From positions 126,001 through 190,000 of the forward strand of contig WBZZ01004691.1 in NCBI GenBank assembly GCA_019918135.1: a stretch of 64,000 bases of DNA, given 5' to 3'. The position numbers and the translations under genes are program-made. Shown here piece after piece: positions 19,923-32,443 of this stretch (the stretch's first letter is position 1; the number at the start of each line of letters is the position of its first letter). The notes under the pieces are model-generated. The model was not told the origin of the DNA. It was given only the letters and a program-made list of their open reading frames with translations, and made no database searches. This DNA comes from Paulinella micropora. Taxonomy: Eukaryota; Cercozoa; Imbricatea; Euglyphida; Paulinellidae.

Positions 19923-22564
19923 ATGGACGAAACACCCAACACGGATACAGTGGCGGCAGTGGCCAGCGTCGTGTATGGTTACCTGCACGAGCAAGAACTC
20001 TTCGACGAACAGCCCTCGGACCTGGGCGTAATTAGGGCAGCGTTCCGGCTGCGCGCTACAGAAACCCAGCGCATACAAACCCAAGAGCGCCGGGCTAACC
20101 AGTTGGAAGTGGCTTGGCAGAACTGTGTCCAAAGCCTGGAACCTAGCCGCCTGATCGACTTTCTGGACATTGTCGCCAAAACACAGGACCAGGCACTGCC
20201 TACTAAGCTTGACCTCAGGGTCGGCGCCGACAATTGGGCCAGGATTAACAACTGGCTCGGGCTTTGGCGGCAAAACACCGGCGAGGCCAGACACCAGACG
20301 GCCAGGACGCGGTTGCTGAGGCACTTCGAACAAATCACGGTGGCCGGGCTAGCACGCAACGAGGAGGAGCCAGACGGCGAGGGGCCTGTCGAGCTGAAAG
20401 AGCAGCTAGTCGAGCTGCCCGTCAGCTTCCTTAAGCACCAGCACAGCGCCTGGAGCCTCGTCCTGCAGAATGTGCGGCTCGTGCGCGACTGCGCCGGAGC
20501 GGTGTCGTTGTACGCACCCTACTGCTTACAGATCTGCTGGCAGAACGTGCGGTTGGCGGACGAGGCCGGTGACGCGATCCTGAACCTCGGCGCACCCGAC
20601 AGCCGGCTCCGGCACTCTGTCGAGCTTGAAGATGTGCGAGTTAACAACATTTACCTCGGACACGACGCCGCTGAGACCAAGGCCGTCTTCACTCGCGTAT
20701 GGGCAGCCGGCCTTGACGCTGTTCAACTCCAGGTACTGGTAGCCAAGGACAGTGACTTCGACGATGTCAGCCTGGTACTCCGGCACACTAGCGAATACAG
20801 CCAGAAGAGGGTGTCTATCAACAACTGCCGGATTACCGAATGTCGCCTGATCGCTCCGGACAGGGCGGGCACGATAGATATCAAAGGTGGCCAAGTCCCA
20901 ACAATCACACTCGCCACGGTTCTCGGCAGGACCTTCATCAGCGACTGCCCAGGGTTGACTGCGCTCCATTTGGAGCCAGCGAGGAGGACCGATCTGCTGG
21001 CACAGAGGGTCGAGCTGTCCATTGTGGGCTGCACAGCGCTGCGAAGCCTGTGGGTGCCGGAATTCCGTGGACATCTGTACGTCAAGGGCTGTGAGGGTCT
21101 GCGGGCCCTCAGGACGGGCCGCGAAATCGACCCCTCGCGCCGGGGTTTACCCGGTGACGACGCCGACCTCGACAGACGGCCGACGACGGTGTGGCACGTG
21201 ACCGACTCGGCGGGTAGTTTGGCTACGATAGACGGGCCGTACCGCGGGGGGCACTCGCCCGTGTTGCTAGAGATCGGCGCGGACCGTCACGTCGACATTC
21301 CGCTCCAACGCTGCGTCCTGGATATAAGCGGCTTTCTGTGGGTGTCGATTGGCCCCTACACGCCAAGGATCATTCGGTGGCAGCCGCGACCTTTCCGGCT
21401 GGAGACGTACGCGCTCAACAACGACGCGCAACGCCCGACCCTGGCGTTGCCTGACACGCAGTGTCGAGCGAGGATTCCAGGCAAGAGTGGCCGGTCGCGG
21501 GCGGCCACGCCCTAGAAGAGTGGTGGTCTAATAGCGCGCGGCTAAACGACGACAAACATGTCTTAAAGAAATTCGAGGTTGCGGCGTTTTGTCTGGAACG
21601 CTTGGTAGACAATCTACCATCATCCGAAGCCAACGTTGCCGAGTATCTCCGCGCGCAGGCTGGCGTTGACCGGCTTCGGCCCCGTGCCAAGCCTGACGTG
21701 TCACCTAACCCAGAACTAGTGGAAGCCTACGCGCAGAGGCTTTGACAAACGCTGCAAGAGCTGCGCGGAATGCCGGGGCGGGTGGCCGCCTACGCAGTCA
21801 GCGTGCTGGACCGCGGGTTCCTGCCCTCAGAAGAGAAAAAAGAAGCCGGGGACGCGAGTTTTGCTCGTGTCGTGCAATGTCTGCGGTCGGACGACAGTCC
21901 GTACGCCCGGCTAAGCAGGGGCCTTGGCGAGTACTTGGGCAGCAAGACAACCCTCGGCGGCCTGCCGGGCACGATTTCTGCCGCGGTCGACGAGCTGTGC
22001 CTGGCCGCCTTTGCACCCCCAAGCGACGGGCACAGCGAGCAGGTCCTGCGCCTCCTCCAGGCGGAGATCAACTGCTTTTGCGACAAACCCCACACGGTGC
22101 AGAAGCTCTTGTGCGACGGGAGAGCTCTCTTAGAACATTTGTTTAGCCTGGACTTTCCGGTCCCCCCCGGGCTGCGCGGGTTTTGCGAAGACGGGCCGGA
22201 CACTCCCACCGCCGCTCCGTTGAACGAGGAGAAGCTGGTACGTTACCTGTTACAGCACGTGCTATTCCAGGTACGGAAGACAGAAGCCGCCCGGGCCGCG
22301 GCGGTCTGGCTCAACCGCTGCAAGCCGCCTAATGTAGCTTGGCCGCAACCAGACAGCGACATCCCCGGCGCCGCGGTGGTGCCGTTCCTGTCTGCTTGCC
22401 AAAGAGAAGAGGTGCGCCGGGCTGCTCGCGCGCCCGCACCCGCGGTAGCGCCCGCACCCGCGCCCGCCGATGATTTCGAGTCGCCGCCACGCCCCCCAGC
22501 GCCGCCGCAATTACGTGGACCCCCCAGACCAACCAAAGCGTCACGACGACGCCTGGATTACTGA
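19923..22564 (+). pseudogene. Large LRR/beta-solenoid-like gene with a frameshift and an in-frame stop
   Basis: ATG 19923 opens about 530 codons. Residues 1-180 are helical; from about 180 onward short strands repeat with Cys/Asn ladders (VSINNCRITECRLI, TFISDCPGLTALHLEPA, VELSIVGCTALRSLWV, LYVKGCEGLRALR), resembling LRR-type or beta-solenoid repeats. Near 21460 the frame shifts into SRQEWPVAGGHALEEWWSNS ... EAYAQRL, ends at TGA 21743-21745, and resumes in the same frame (QTLQELRGMPGRVAAYAVS) to TGA 22562-22564. The C-terminal part has a Pro/Ala-rich tail. One ancestral gene of about 880 residues is the simplest reading; the 21770-22564 part could also be a separate 264-codon gene. Function unknown. 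Confidence 0.5.
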
Positions 22565-22732
22565 AGAAAGAAAACGTGCCATGAAAGAAGTTTTCTCGTC
22601 CCCCCCCCCTTTCTCTTCTCCCCCCCCCCCCCGTTCACTATACCCTCCTCCTTGTTGTTTTTTCGCTGCCCTTTAAAAAAAACGAAATTTAATTTGTTTT
22701 TACGTAAAGCTGCAACCGGCCATCAGCGGGTT

Positions 22733-24319
22733 TCAATTGTCCGGTAGCAACCTGACGTTGCTGCCCGCAAAGCCGACACAGCCGTCGCCGGCCCTGAGTC
22801 CCGATAAGTCCCATTTGTTGATGTCGATAGACGCGCCCGGGTTTAGGCCGAGGAAGGCGTAGGAGGCCAAGAGAACCGAGGACGTGTTCCAGCCCGCCAG
22901 CGAGCAGTTGTAGCCGCTGCCCTCGAACAGGTACGAAATGTTCAGCAGCGGGGGGCCCCCGCCCGCCGGTACCGAGAGGTTCCTCAGGTTTTGAGTACCT
23001 CTGAGCTGTGCCCCGCGCCCCGGTTCCAGGGCGAAGCCGCCGCCGAAAGAAACTAACTGCAGGGCCGCCGACGCTTTGAATGGCAGGCCGGCGGTCGAGA
23101 CTGCGGCCAGGACGCAGACATGGCCGAGCTTAGAGACGCTGACGTTGTAAGCGCCGCCGCGCTGGTAGGTGTGCACGCATGGTGGCCCGCGCGGGGAACA
23201 GCGCGAGCCGCGGGTGTAGTCGCTTCTAGCCATTGGCAAGTAGAAATCGTCGGGGCCCGCGAGAAAGATTCGCAGGCGCAGGGGCTCCCCGTGGTCCGGG
23301 CGCGGCCGAGTGATGTCGCAGGCCGGGGAGAGCCGCGGCATCACACGACCCTGCAGACCGCGGCAGCCGTTGATCTCGGCCACGCACGTCAGGTCCCAGG
23401 AGCTAATGTCAGGGCACTCTGAGGGCGTGAGGCCATCGAACATGTCGCTCGCCCACCGCACCGACGACGTGTTCCAGAGCTCAAGCCCGGCCATCCTCTG
23501 GCGCACGCAGGTGAACATGCCGGTGGCGTTGACGAGCTGCCCCGTGCGGGGCGGGCACACCTGCAGCAGGTTCTCTGCGTTGGCAAACTGCAGGCCGTTC
23601 AGCGGTTCGGGGGCGATGTGCTGGCCAAAGCAGGCCCGCAGCAGCCCCCGCGCGGCTTCCGGGGGGTAGTTCCGCAACGTAAAGGCAGGGGGCGACCCGC
23701 AAGAACCCTGCCACGTGACCCCGACGTCAAAGACGCCGCCCTAGGCGTACCGGTGCGTGCACATCGATGCATGCAGCTCACATATATCTGTCTGGCCGTC
23801 CCCCCAGCTGACCCGTACCACGCTTTCGTTATGCGGCGTGCAGTTCCCGAGTAACCTCCTCCGCGGCAACGGTCCGACTGGCTCTAGCGGCAGAGAGAGC
23901 GATGCGTTGTCGGACACGTTCCATTGCAAGTTTAGGTCCGGCACAGGCGGTGTTGTCGTGACAGCCGGCGGTGTTGTCGTGGCCGGCGGTGTCGTGACGG
24001 CCGGCGGGGTCGTGACGGCCGGCGGTGTCGTGACAGCAGGCGGGGTCGTGACGGCCGGCGGTGTCGTGACGGCAGGCGTTGTCGTGACAGCAGGCGGTGT
24101 CGTGACAGACGGCGGTGTCGTGACGGCCGGCGCCGTTGTCGTGACAGCCGTTGTCGTGGCAGGCGGGGCCAAGAACAAACGCCTAGGTGTGCACAGCCGT
24201 TGGCTACGGAGCCACGCGCGCAGACCGCACAAGGAGGCCGAAGTAGAAGGCAACAGGAGGAGAGCACACACAGATCCCAACAGAGCGGTGGCAGCTAGTC
24301 TGCCGACCCTCATTTTCAA
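22733..24319 (-). pseudogene. Secreted PKD / BspA-like (DUF285) surface protein, in-frame amber
   Basis: Minus-strand ATG 24319, then a signal peptide (RLAATALLGSVCALLLLPS, residues about 7-28). A Thr/Pro-rich mucin-like stalk of about 12 TTPPAV-type repeats follows, then a PKD-like domain with VRVSWGDGQTDIC and THRYA. TAG at 23740-23742 interrupts it; the same frame resumes GGVFDVGVTWQGS. The C-terminal half has DUF285/BspA-type units (LELWNTSSVRWASDMFDG, SSWDLTCV, LAGWNTSSVLLASYAFLG, INKWDLSG) and a second PKD-like HTYQRGGAYNVSVS. About 528 residues without the stop. Such proteins sit on cell or particle surfaces and bind glycans or hosts. Only one codon is lost, so the lesion looks recent, or is read through. 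Confidence 0.75.
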
Positions 24320-24540
24320 AACAAAAAGTCTGTACAGTCTCCACCGCTCCCTTTTTTTAATTCTCTTTCTTTTTAAAACCTTAACATTGGCAACAACAAA
24401 AAACTAACCAAACTTCTGGAGCAATGCACAAGTGTCGTCAAAGAAAAAGCCCCGCCCCACCCCTCTCCAAATCGGGTAAAAACAAGACAAAACACTTTCT
24501 AAGCTAGAGTTGCGTTGATTCTCGAGAAATTAGTCCTGAT

Positions 24541-24745
24541 TATTTTAAAAAGGCAGTTTCAAAAATGGCCCCGCGAGTGACCACTTGTCAAAATGGCAGG
24601 CCCGCACCAAAAATATTCAACTGGAGTCCTGACGATTTTAAAAGGCAGTTTCAAAAATGGGCCCGCGCATTCGACGAGTGACCACTTGTCAAAATGGCCT
24701 GCCCGCACCAAAAAAATTCAACTGGAGTCCTGACGACTTTAAGAG
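24541..24745. repeat. Tandem ~105-bp direct repeat at the block edge
   Basis: Two copies of a unit running GGCAGTTTCAAAAATGG... GTGACCACTTGTCAAAATGG ... ATTCAACTGGAGTCCTGACG. It marks the right edge of the GC-rich block, beyond which composition drops sharply. 24320-24540 shows no gene. Confidence 0.8.
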
Positions 24746-25380
24746 TACTTGAGTGAATACTCATCAAGATTACTCACCCCCCTCTCTCTCTCTCATCTCT
24801 CTCTTCTTCTTCTTCTTCGTTTTTATTGAGGGAACAATTTTTACAATCGGACTCAGGGATCGTCCACGTGAAAAGTATAGCTATTAAGTCATACCTTTAT
24901 CTAAGGTGGAAACCTAGTTATTAAATCGAGCGTATTAATTGAAATCATTAATATTAGGTCGCTTGGTATTAATGTTATTAATATTAGTGTTTATGTTTAG
25001 ACATGTTGCGCGATATGTAGCTTAAGTATTAATGTTATTAATGTTAATGTTTATGTTTGCATCAGTATTAATATATATTAGAATGATCGAAGTGTGTGCA
25101 ATTAGTAGTTAAGTGAATATGTCTGGACAGTAGTATGAGTGGGGGGAAGTGAAGGAGTGGTCTGTTGGTGTGGTTGGGAGACCATATTCGTTGGATGGAG
25201 TCCAGCGGAGGGTTCTTCAAAGACCATGCTAGGGGGGGTTGCTGTTGTGTGTGTGTGTTTTTTCTTCCAATATATATATATATATATATAATTATTGATT
25301 AATTAATTAATTTTTTTGTTTTTGTTTTTGATTTTTTTTTGTTGTTGTAGTCATTGTTGTTATTATTATCATTATTATTC

Positions 25381-28250
25381 TTATGTTTTTGTTGTTCTAG
25401 GAGGTGAGCTTTTATCCGCTTTTTGAAGATGTTGGGTGATGTTGTGTCCTTGATATCTTGTGGGATTTGGTTCCATTGATACAGGAACAGTTTTGTGTGA
25501 TATGGGGTGTTGTGGTTGATGAATAAGTTGCTTTTGATTGAGTGTCGTGTATGGTATGAATGGATATGATTTGTTGGGGTGAAGGTGTTGTCGTGTAGTG
25601 GTCTGTTGAGTTCTTTGGCGGGATGGATGAATGGGTGGATTTATATACAAACTCTGAGTTTATATAGTTGAGTGATATCAAGGATTTCGAGTTGGTCGAG
25701 GAGCGGCTTAGTATGTGATCGGTAATGTGTCTTGGCTATTATTCTAATGATTTTTTAATGTATTTTATGAGTGGTTGTATGTATTTTTTGTTTCTGTCAT
25801 GAGTCCCCCAGACGGAGATGTGTTGAATGAGATGCGGGAAGATGTGTGTGTAGTATAGTTGTTTCATGATTGTTGTGTGGAGAAATTGTTGTGCGTATCG
25901 AAGAGAGTTGATTGTTGGCTGTAGTTTGCGTATGATGTTGCTTATGTGTTGGTTGTATCGTAGGTTGTGTTGGAGTGTTATGCCTAGTAGTTTGGAATGT
26001 TTGCATTGTTTGAGTGTGTGGTTGTTTATGTTTATTGTTACGTTCTGTTTGGTTTTGTGGAAGATTATGTACGTTGTGTTGGTTGGGTTTGGTACGAGGT
26101 TGTTGGAGTGGAAGTAGTTGATTAGTTTGGTTATTTCTGTCTGTGTTTTTTGTTGTAGGTTGTTGAGCGATTTTGCTGTTATTATAAGTGTTGTGTCGTC
26201 TGCATATGTGTATACTGTTCCTTGTTTTATTATGTTTATGATGTCATTAATATATAGCAAAAAGAAAGTAGTAGATAGCGTGCTGCCTTGCGAAATGCCA
26301 TGTGTTATAGTTCGTTTGTGCGATTTTGCGTGCTGTGTGTGTACTTCTTGAGCTCGGTTTGAAAAGTAGGATGAAAAGAAATTAACAGTGTCTTCGGAGA
26401 AATTGAAGTTTCTCAGGAGTTTCTTAATTAGCTTTGCGTGTTCTACTGTGTCGTAGGCTTTTGACAAGTCTACGTAAAGCGCTAGCACGAGCTCTTCTTT
26501 GTCTTTGTTTTTGTGTTTGTTATTTAGTTTAGGATAGTTTGGACTGTCATTGTCGTGTTTAAGTTCGGGCGGAAGGCGTATTGCGTATGTGATATTATTT
26601 TATGTTTCGTTAGATTGTCATGACTTGTTTATTTATTATTGTGTCAAACACTTTAGCTATTATTGGTAGTAATGAAATATGTCTGTAGTTTACTGGCAGG
26701 CTTGTGTAGCTAGCTTTGTATATTTCTATTACTTTAGTTGTTTTTAGTGCATCTGGGTAATTATTTTCTTTTATTGCTTTATTAAATAGTTCTGTAAGTG
26801 TGGGTGCGATGTAAGCGTGCATGTCTTTTATTATTGCAGGCTTTATTCTATATATGTCTTCTGCTTTGTCTCTGTTTATGTTTTCGAGTGTTTTTTGTAC
26901 TGTGTCCTGTGTTATAGTATGTAATTTGAAGCTAGGGTGTGTGTGTCTCTATCGCTATATTTTCTTCCTGTTCTGTCTTTGGTATGTTGTTGTTTGTTTT
27001 CTTGCCTATTGTTATTTAATGATCGTTGAATGCATTTGCTATGTCTGTTGGGTCTGTGTATGTTTTGTTGTTGTAGTACGATACTGCTGGTGATGTTCTT
27101 GGTGGTTTGTTGTTTGGAACTAGTTCTTTGAGTTTTCTGTGTTGTTTCTTCAGATTGTATTTGTTTTCTTCTAGCACTCTCATTATTTCTTCTTGCTTTG
27201 CTTTCTATATTATTTTGTTTACTTTGTATTTGTGTGCTGTATAAGCTCGCTTGTTTTCTACCGTTGGGTTATCTTTCCATCTATTGTATAGCGCGTGTCG
27301 TTTTCTTATTTGTCTTTTTATTTTTAGTTTACACAAGCTTTTTCTTCTGTTGCTTTGTTTGGGTTTCCTCTCGTAGTGTCCTATAATTTTTGTTATTCTT
27401 GACTGTAGCTTTCGAAACTTTTGGTTTGTTCTGTGTTTTCTGTGTTTTGTGATATGTATTCTAGCTGTGTTTTTAGGTCTGCTATTATAGACTATCTGTG
27501 TTTGTTGTAATTGTTGTTTGTAAGTCTTGGTTTTATGTCTGTGTTTGGTTTGTTTGTTCGTGTATGTATTATTGCGTATATTGGGTGATGGTCAGATATG
27601 CATGTGCTGATTTTGTTTGATTCAATATAGGTGTTGATGTTGGTGAGTATCATGTTAATGAGCGTGCCTGAGTTGTGGTGTATGTCGTGTCGTGTTGCTT
27701 TGTTTATTGTCATGTATAAATTGTTATGTATAATGAACTCGTGCATATCTGTGTGCGGTTTGTGTATGTTGTCTAGGAGATTATAGTTAAGGTCTCCTAC
27801 TATTGTTATTGTGCTCGCTGGTGCTTTGTGTAGAATATTGTCTATTCTATCCTGGAGCGCATGTATGAAATCTTTATCGTGATTTTTAAGCGGGCGTCTA
27901 TACATGCATATTATTGTGTGTATTGGCATGATTAACGGTGTTTGGCATGAGTGTGATATGTTTTGTTTTTTGTCTATTGTATGCATGTTGTTTTTGTAGT
28001 AGATTGAGATGTCTATGTGATGTTCTGCAGTGTACATGGGGATGGGGAATGCATTATTGCTGATTGGTTGTTGGATGTCATTGTCTGTGAGTATGATGAT
28101 GTCTGGTTGGAAGTGTAGTAGTTGGAGTTGTATAAGTAGATGTTGGTGGTGTGCTTTGAGTGAGTGGATGTTGGTGTGGTAAATGCTGAGTGTTGTGTTA
28201 TGTTTATTATTGTTATTATTGTTATTACTATTATTATAATTACTATTATT
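25381..28250 (-). pseudogene. LINE ORF2: endonuclease and reverse transcriptase
   Basis: The endonuclease part (28250 to about 27480) shows LSIYHTNIHSLKAHHQHL, PDIIILTDN, TITIVGDLNYNLLD and CISDHHPIYAII, the conserved Asn, Asp-Leu-Asn and Ser-Asp-His sites of EEP nucleases. The reverse transcriptase (about 26980 to 25740) shows VNYRHISLLPIIAKVFDTII, LYVDLSKAYDTVEH, GISQGSTLSTTFFLLYINDI, then the catalytic YADDTTLI. A short thumb/C-terminal region follows to about 25381. Stops or shifts occur near 25739, 26500-26610, 26840-27480 and elsewhere. It would nick target DNA and prime reverse transcription there. Confidence 0.85.
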
Positions 28251-28371
28251 ATTTTTGTTTTCTTTTTCTATTTTTTCTTATCATATGCAAGTTCGACGTA
28301 GGGTATTAGGGATTGTGGGAGAAGACGGTGGTGCATGATATTGTCTGGGGATTTCTGTGGTAATGTAGTCA

Positions 28372-29909
28372 TTATGGTGTTTGTGTGCTTCCGTTTTTCT
28401 GTGCTTTGTTCGGTGATGTTGATGATGACGATGATGATGATGATGGCGATGGTTGGAGTAGACCATATTGTTCTTTGATGATATTAATATTATCAGATGT
28501 TTCGATCATCAATCGCTCTTCTGTGGTTTGGTCTTTGAAGAAAACTTCGCCGTCCCTTGTCCAGACGAAGATAGTGCTTCCAGTTGCTGTTGTCAGTTCT
28601 TTCTTTAGCTGGAGAGCCTGTTTGAAGAGGGAGAGTTGCGTGGGTGTTATGCTTTCGTTTATGAAGATGTTGAATGCTTGTTTGTGTTGTTTGAGGTGTG
28701 TGCCTGTCCAATCGATAGTGTTGTGTTTGAGGGGTTGGTTTGGGTTGTGTTTTTTGAATGTGTTCTTGAGTTGGTTTGAGACGAAGCGCAGGATAATTGC
28801 AGGTGGGTGTTGATGTTTGTTTCGTGTGGGTTTGTTGCTTTTTGCGCGGAAGCATTTTATAATGTTATCGGGGTTGTATGGTATGCCTTTTGCTTCGATC
28901 ATGGCTTTTACGATTTGCTTTGTGTCTTCTTTTGGCGTGTATGGGATTCCTGTGATAGTTAGCTCGCAGGTTGGGTCGCTTTCTTTCAGATTTGCCTTCA
29001 GTGGTTGCTTGTCTTCGCCGCGCTGTTTGTTGATTTGGAGGTTTCATAGGAAGTCAGTTCCTGTGTTCTGTGATGTCGGCCATTGTCCCATGGGTGGTGG
29101 TGGGCCAACTTTGGAGTTGCGTTCTTGTTGGGTTATGAGATCTTTGATCTGTTGGAGCATTTCGCTAGCGTTTAGTCGTAGAGAGTCCACTTCCGCTGAG
29201 AGTCTCGACAGGTCGCTTTCCTGACTTTTGATTTGCTGCTCATGTTGATTGATTTCGGTTTGGATTAGCTCGTTTTTGTGGGCCTGGGTTTGGTGCTGGG
29301 TGTCGAGTTTCGTCTCCAGTTCGTTTTTTTAATGTGGAGCTTCGTCTCCAGTTCGTTTGTTTTGGCCCGTGTGGAGTTGTTTGATTTCCTCGGCAAGTTG
29401 GTCTCTGTCGAGTTTTTGTTCTTGTTTGATCGTGTTGATCATGGGGGCGATCACAGTTGTCATTGACTGCAGGATCATCTCTTGGATTTGTTGGAAGGTC
29501 AGTGGTAGCGTAGTTGCCAGCGTTGTTTGCATGAGTCTGCGTTGTTGGCTGGATTGGGTTGGTTGTTGTTTAGATCTGTTGATGTTTCAGGCGGCGAGTT
29601 TGTGGTAGGCTGGGTGGTTTCGTCTTCCGCTTTGTCGTTGGTTTTTTGGGGCGTTGCTGTTAGGGAGGTGTTGGCGGGGGTAGGTTCACTGTCCTCGTTT
29701 GCGTCTTCTTCCTCGTCGCTCCATGAACTTTTGATAATTTGTTGGTCCTCGCTTCCTTTTTTTAGTCTGTTGGCTTTTTTTTAGCCGCTTTTTTTCCTTG
29801 CGAGGGAAGGTGCTAGTTCCCTTGTTTGTTTTGGATGTTTCTTCTTGGGGTTGTTGGGCTCTTGGTGGGCTTTTCTGTGCTTTTCGTTTTTTTTTGCTTG
29901 GGATGCCAT
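28372..29909 (-). pseudogene. LINE ORF1: basic N-terminus, coiled coil, RNA-binding-like domain
   Basis: ATG 29909 starts a Lys-rich segment (MASQAKKNEKHRKAHQEPNN). Shifts lead to a coiled-coil stretch near 29535-29330 (FQQIQEMILQSMTTVIAPM, LDRDQLAEEIKQLH) and then a domain near 28902-28560 with FRAKSNKPTRNKHQHPPAII, FNIFINESITPTQLSLFKQA and STIFVWTRDGEVFFKD. That last pattern is typical of ORF1 RNA-binding proteins of non-LTR elements. It ends in a Ser/Asp-coding microsatellite near 28420-28440. Frame-disrupted in at least three places. Confidence 0.7.
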
Positions 29910-29939
29910 TTTGCGCAATGCTGTAACGTCTCTCTCTCT

Positions 29940-29957
29940 CTTTCACACATCTCGCTG

Positions 29958-29988
<31 letters not shown>

Positions 29989-30471
29989 CTCTCTCTATCT
30001 CTCCCTCTGTCTCTTTATCTCTCTCTCTCTCTCTCTTGATCTCTCTCTTTATCTCTCTCTCTTGATCTCTCTCTCTCTCTTTATCTCTCTCCCTTTATCT
30101 CTCTCCCTTGATCTCTCTCTCTTTCTCTCTCTCTTTATCTCTCTCTCTCTATCTATCTCTCTCTCTATCTATCTCTCTCTCTCTCTTTATCTCTCTCTCT
30201 CTCTTTATCTCTCTCTTTATCTCTCTTTATCTCTCTTTATCTCTCTCTTTCTTTATCTCTCTTTATCTCTCTCTCTCTCTCTTTTTATCTCTCTTTATCT
30301 CTCTCTCTCTCTCTCTCTTTATCTCTCTCTCTCTCTCTCTCTCTCTTTATCTCTCTCTCTCTCTGTCTCTCTCTCTCTTTATCTCTTTATCTCTTTATCT
30401 CTCTATCTCTCTATCTCTATCTCTATATCTCTCTCTCTCTCTCTTTCTCACTCTCTTTCTCTCTCTTTCTT

Positions 30472-30503
<32 letters not shown>

Positions 30504-30517
30504 GCTCTCTCTCCCTC

Positions 30518-30549
<32 letters not shown>

Positions 30550-30771
30550 CATGTGCATGTCTGCAGGTGTTTATGTATGTATGTATGTATGTATGTATGT
30601 ATTATATGTATGCATGTCTGTATGTATGCATGTATGTATGTAAGTAAGTATGTATGTATGCATGTATGTATGTAAGTAAGTATGTATGCATGTATGCATG
30701 TATGTATGCATGTATGCATGTATGCATGTATGTATGTATATGTTTATGTGTATGTATGTATGTATGTATCC

Positions 30772-30817
<46 letters not shown>

Positions 30818-31006
30818 ATCTATCTATATATCTATCTATCTATCTATCTATCTATCCACCTACCTACCTACCTACCTATCTATCTATCTTCTATCTATCT
30901 ATCTATCTATCTATAGCTATCTATCTATCTATAGCTATCTATCTATCTATAGCTATCTATCTATCTATCTATCTACTATCTATCTATCTACTATCTATCT
31001 ATCTAC

Positions 31007-31067
<61 letters not shown>

Positions 31068-31080
31068 ATCTATCTATCTA

Positions 31081-31139
<59 letters not shown>

Positions 31140-31145
31140 GTATAG

Positions 31146-31205
<60 letters not shown>

Positions 31206-31282
31206 ATATCTATCTATCTATCTATCTATCTATGCTGTATTTTTGTATGTTCATATATGTTCATGTATGTATGTATGTATGC

Positions 31283-31339
<57 letters not shown>

Positions 31340-31340
31340 G
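29940..31340. repeat. CT-rich, (TATG)n and (TATC)n microsatellites
   Basis: Blocks in order: (CTCT/TTAT)n 29940-30548, (TATG)n with TGCA variants about 30570-30770, then (CTAT)n about 30770-31235 with short interruptions, ATG-rich spacer, (CTAT)n 31283-31338. Poly-Ser/Leu and poly-Tyr/Cys/Met frames here are not genes. Confidence 0.95.
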
Positions 31341-31341
31341 A

Positions 31342-31956
31342 CTTCCTTGGTTGACGAAATCAGAAGCTCCTTTTTTCTGACATTAGTCGATATCTCATCA
31401 GTTGATCTCATCACTTACTCCACGGAGCGAACCAAGGCCACTTGAGGTGTCACTGACCCTCCCTTGGGCTTGGTTTTTTTGAAATGGGTGCCATATGTCG
31501 ACAGACAGAGAATTAGGGGATGGTGTGGGTGTGCTGGGCCCGTGGTGGGGTGCCTTTTGTGTGCCTAGCCATACGCCCATAAGTCACATGCCGAAATAGC
31601 GACGGGAAGCACAATCCTGTTCCCTCAGGGTGCCCTTTCTCGCTTGTTGAGCCCGGAATAAAACCCACAGTGCTCTGTCGGTTTATACTAGACTGTCGAA
31701 CAGTCTCGAAACTCCATCTGCTTACTGGGCCCTCTGTAATGGAGGTGGGAGCTCGTTCTGCAAGGGGCGCTTTATGGAACGAGCCCTGGCCCCGCCTGGT
31801 ACTAGGGAGCTTTGGTATTGCCTGTATCAGTCCCTTCCGTGCAAACATCACGGCTTAGCTGGGCATCGGGTCAATACTTTATTCACAGACTTCCTTGGTT
31901 GACGAAATCAGAAGCTCCTTTTTTCTGACATTAGTCGATATTTCATCTATCTATAG

Positions 31957-32014
<58 letters not shown>

Positions 32015-32367
32015 CGAAATAGCGACGGGAAGCACAATCCTGTTCCCTCAGGGTGCCCTTTCTCGCTTGTTGAGCCCGGAATAAAACCCACAGTGCTCTG
32101 TCGGTTTATACTAGACTGTCGAACAGTCTCGAAACTCCATCTGCTTACTGGGCCCTCTGTAATGGAGGTGGGAGCTCGTTCTGCAAGGGGCGCTTTATGG
32201 AACGAGCCCTGGCCCCGCCTGGTACTAGGGAGCTTTGGTATCGCCTGTATCAGTCCCTTCCGTGCAAACATCACGGCTTAGCTGGGCATCGGGTCAATAC
32301 TTTATTCACAGACTTCCTTGGTTGACGAAATCAGAAGCTCCTTTTTTCTGACATTAGTCGATATCTC

Positions 32368-32370
<3 letters not shown>
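31342..32370. repeat. ~355-bp direct repeat embedded in (TATC)n
   Basis: 31592-31952 and 32013-32370 are nearly identical (about two differences, such as ATTGCC/ATCGCC). The end motif CTTCCTTGGTTGACGAAATC ... GTCGATATCTCATC also occurs alone at 31342-31400. All copies are bounded by CTAT repeats, so slippage or unequal exchange between the microsatellites is a simple origin. No gene visible. Confidence 0.9.

Positions 32371-32443
<73 letters not shown>

Larger units (their letters stand above)
24790..29950 (-). mobile_element. Non-LTR retrotransposon (LINE), decayed
   Basis: A minus-strand element with an ORF1-like gene, an apurinic-type endonuclease and a reverse transcriptase in LINE order. 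The right (5') end abuts CT-rich microsatellites at about 29940. The left (3') end probably lies near 24790-24815, where a GA/GAA-rich tail is present on the element strand; the 3' UTR includes AT repeats near 25270-25400. The C-terminal region after the RT (TKPLLDQLEILDITQLYKLR, then SKATYSS near 25540) resembles the Jockey/CR1-like group. Multiple frameshifts mean it is not autonomous. Confidence 0.85.

Noticed and set aside
23932-24174. CRISPR-like array of short repeats
   Set aside because: Units are 15-18 bases, contiguous and coding (TTPPAV); there are no unique spacers.
23741-24407. Plus-strand Val/Thr/Gly-rich frame opposite the surface protein
   Set aside because: It mirrors the Thr/Pro repeats of the minus-strand gene; signal peptide, PKD and BspA motifs exist only on the minus strand.
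29940-31380. Long Ser/Leu and Tyr/Ile frames in 29940-31380
   Set aside because: Encoded by CT-rich and CTAT tetranucleotide arrays; no unique sequence.
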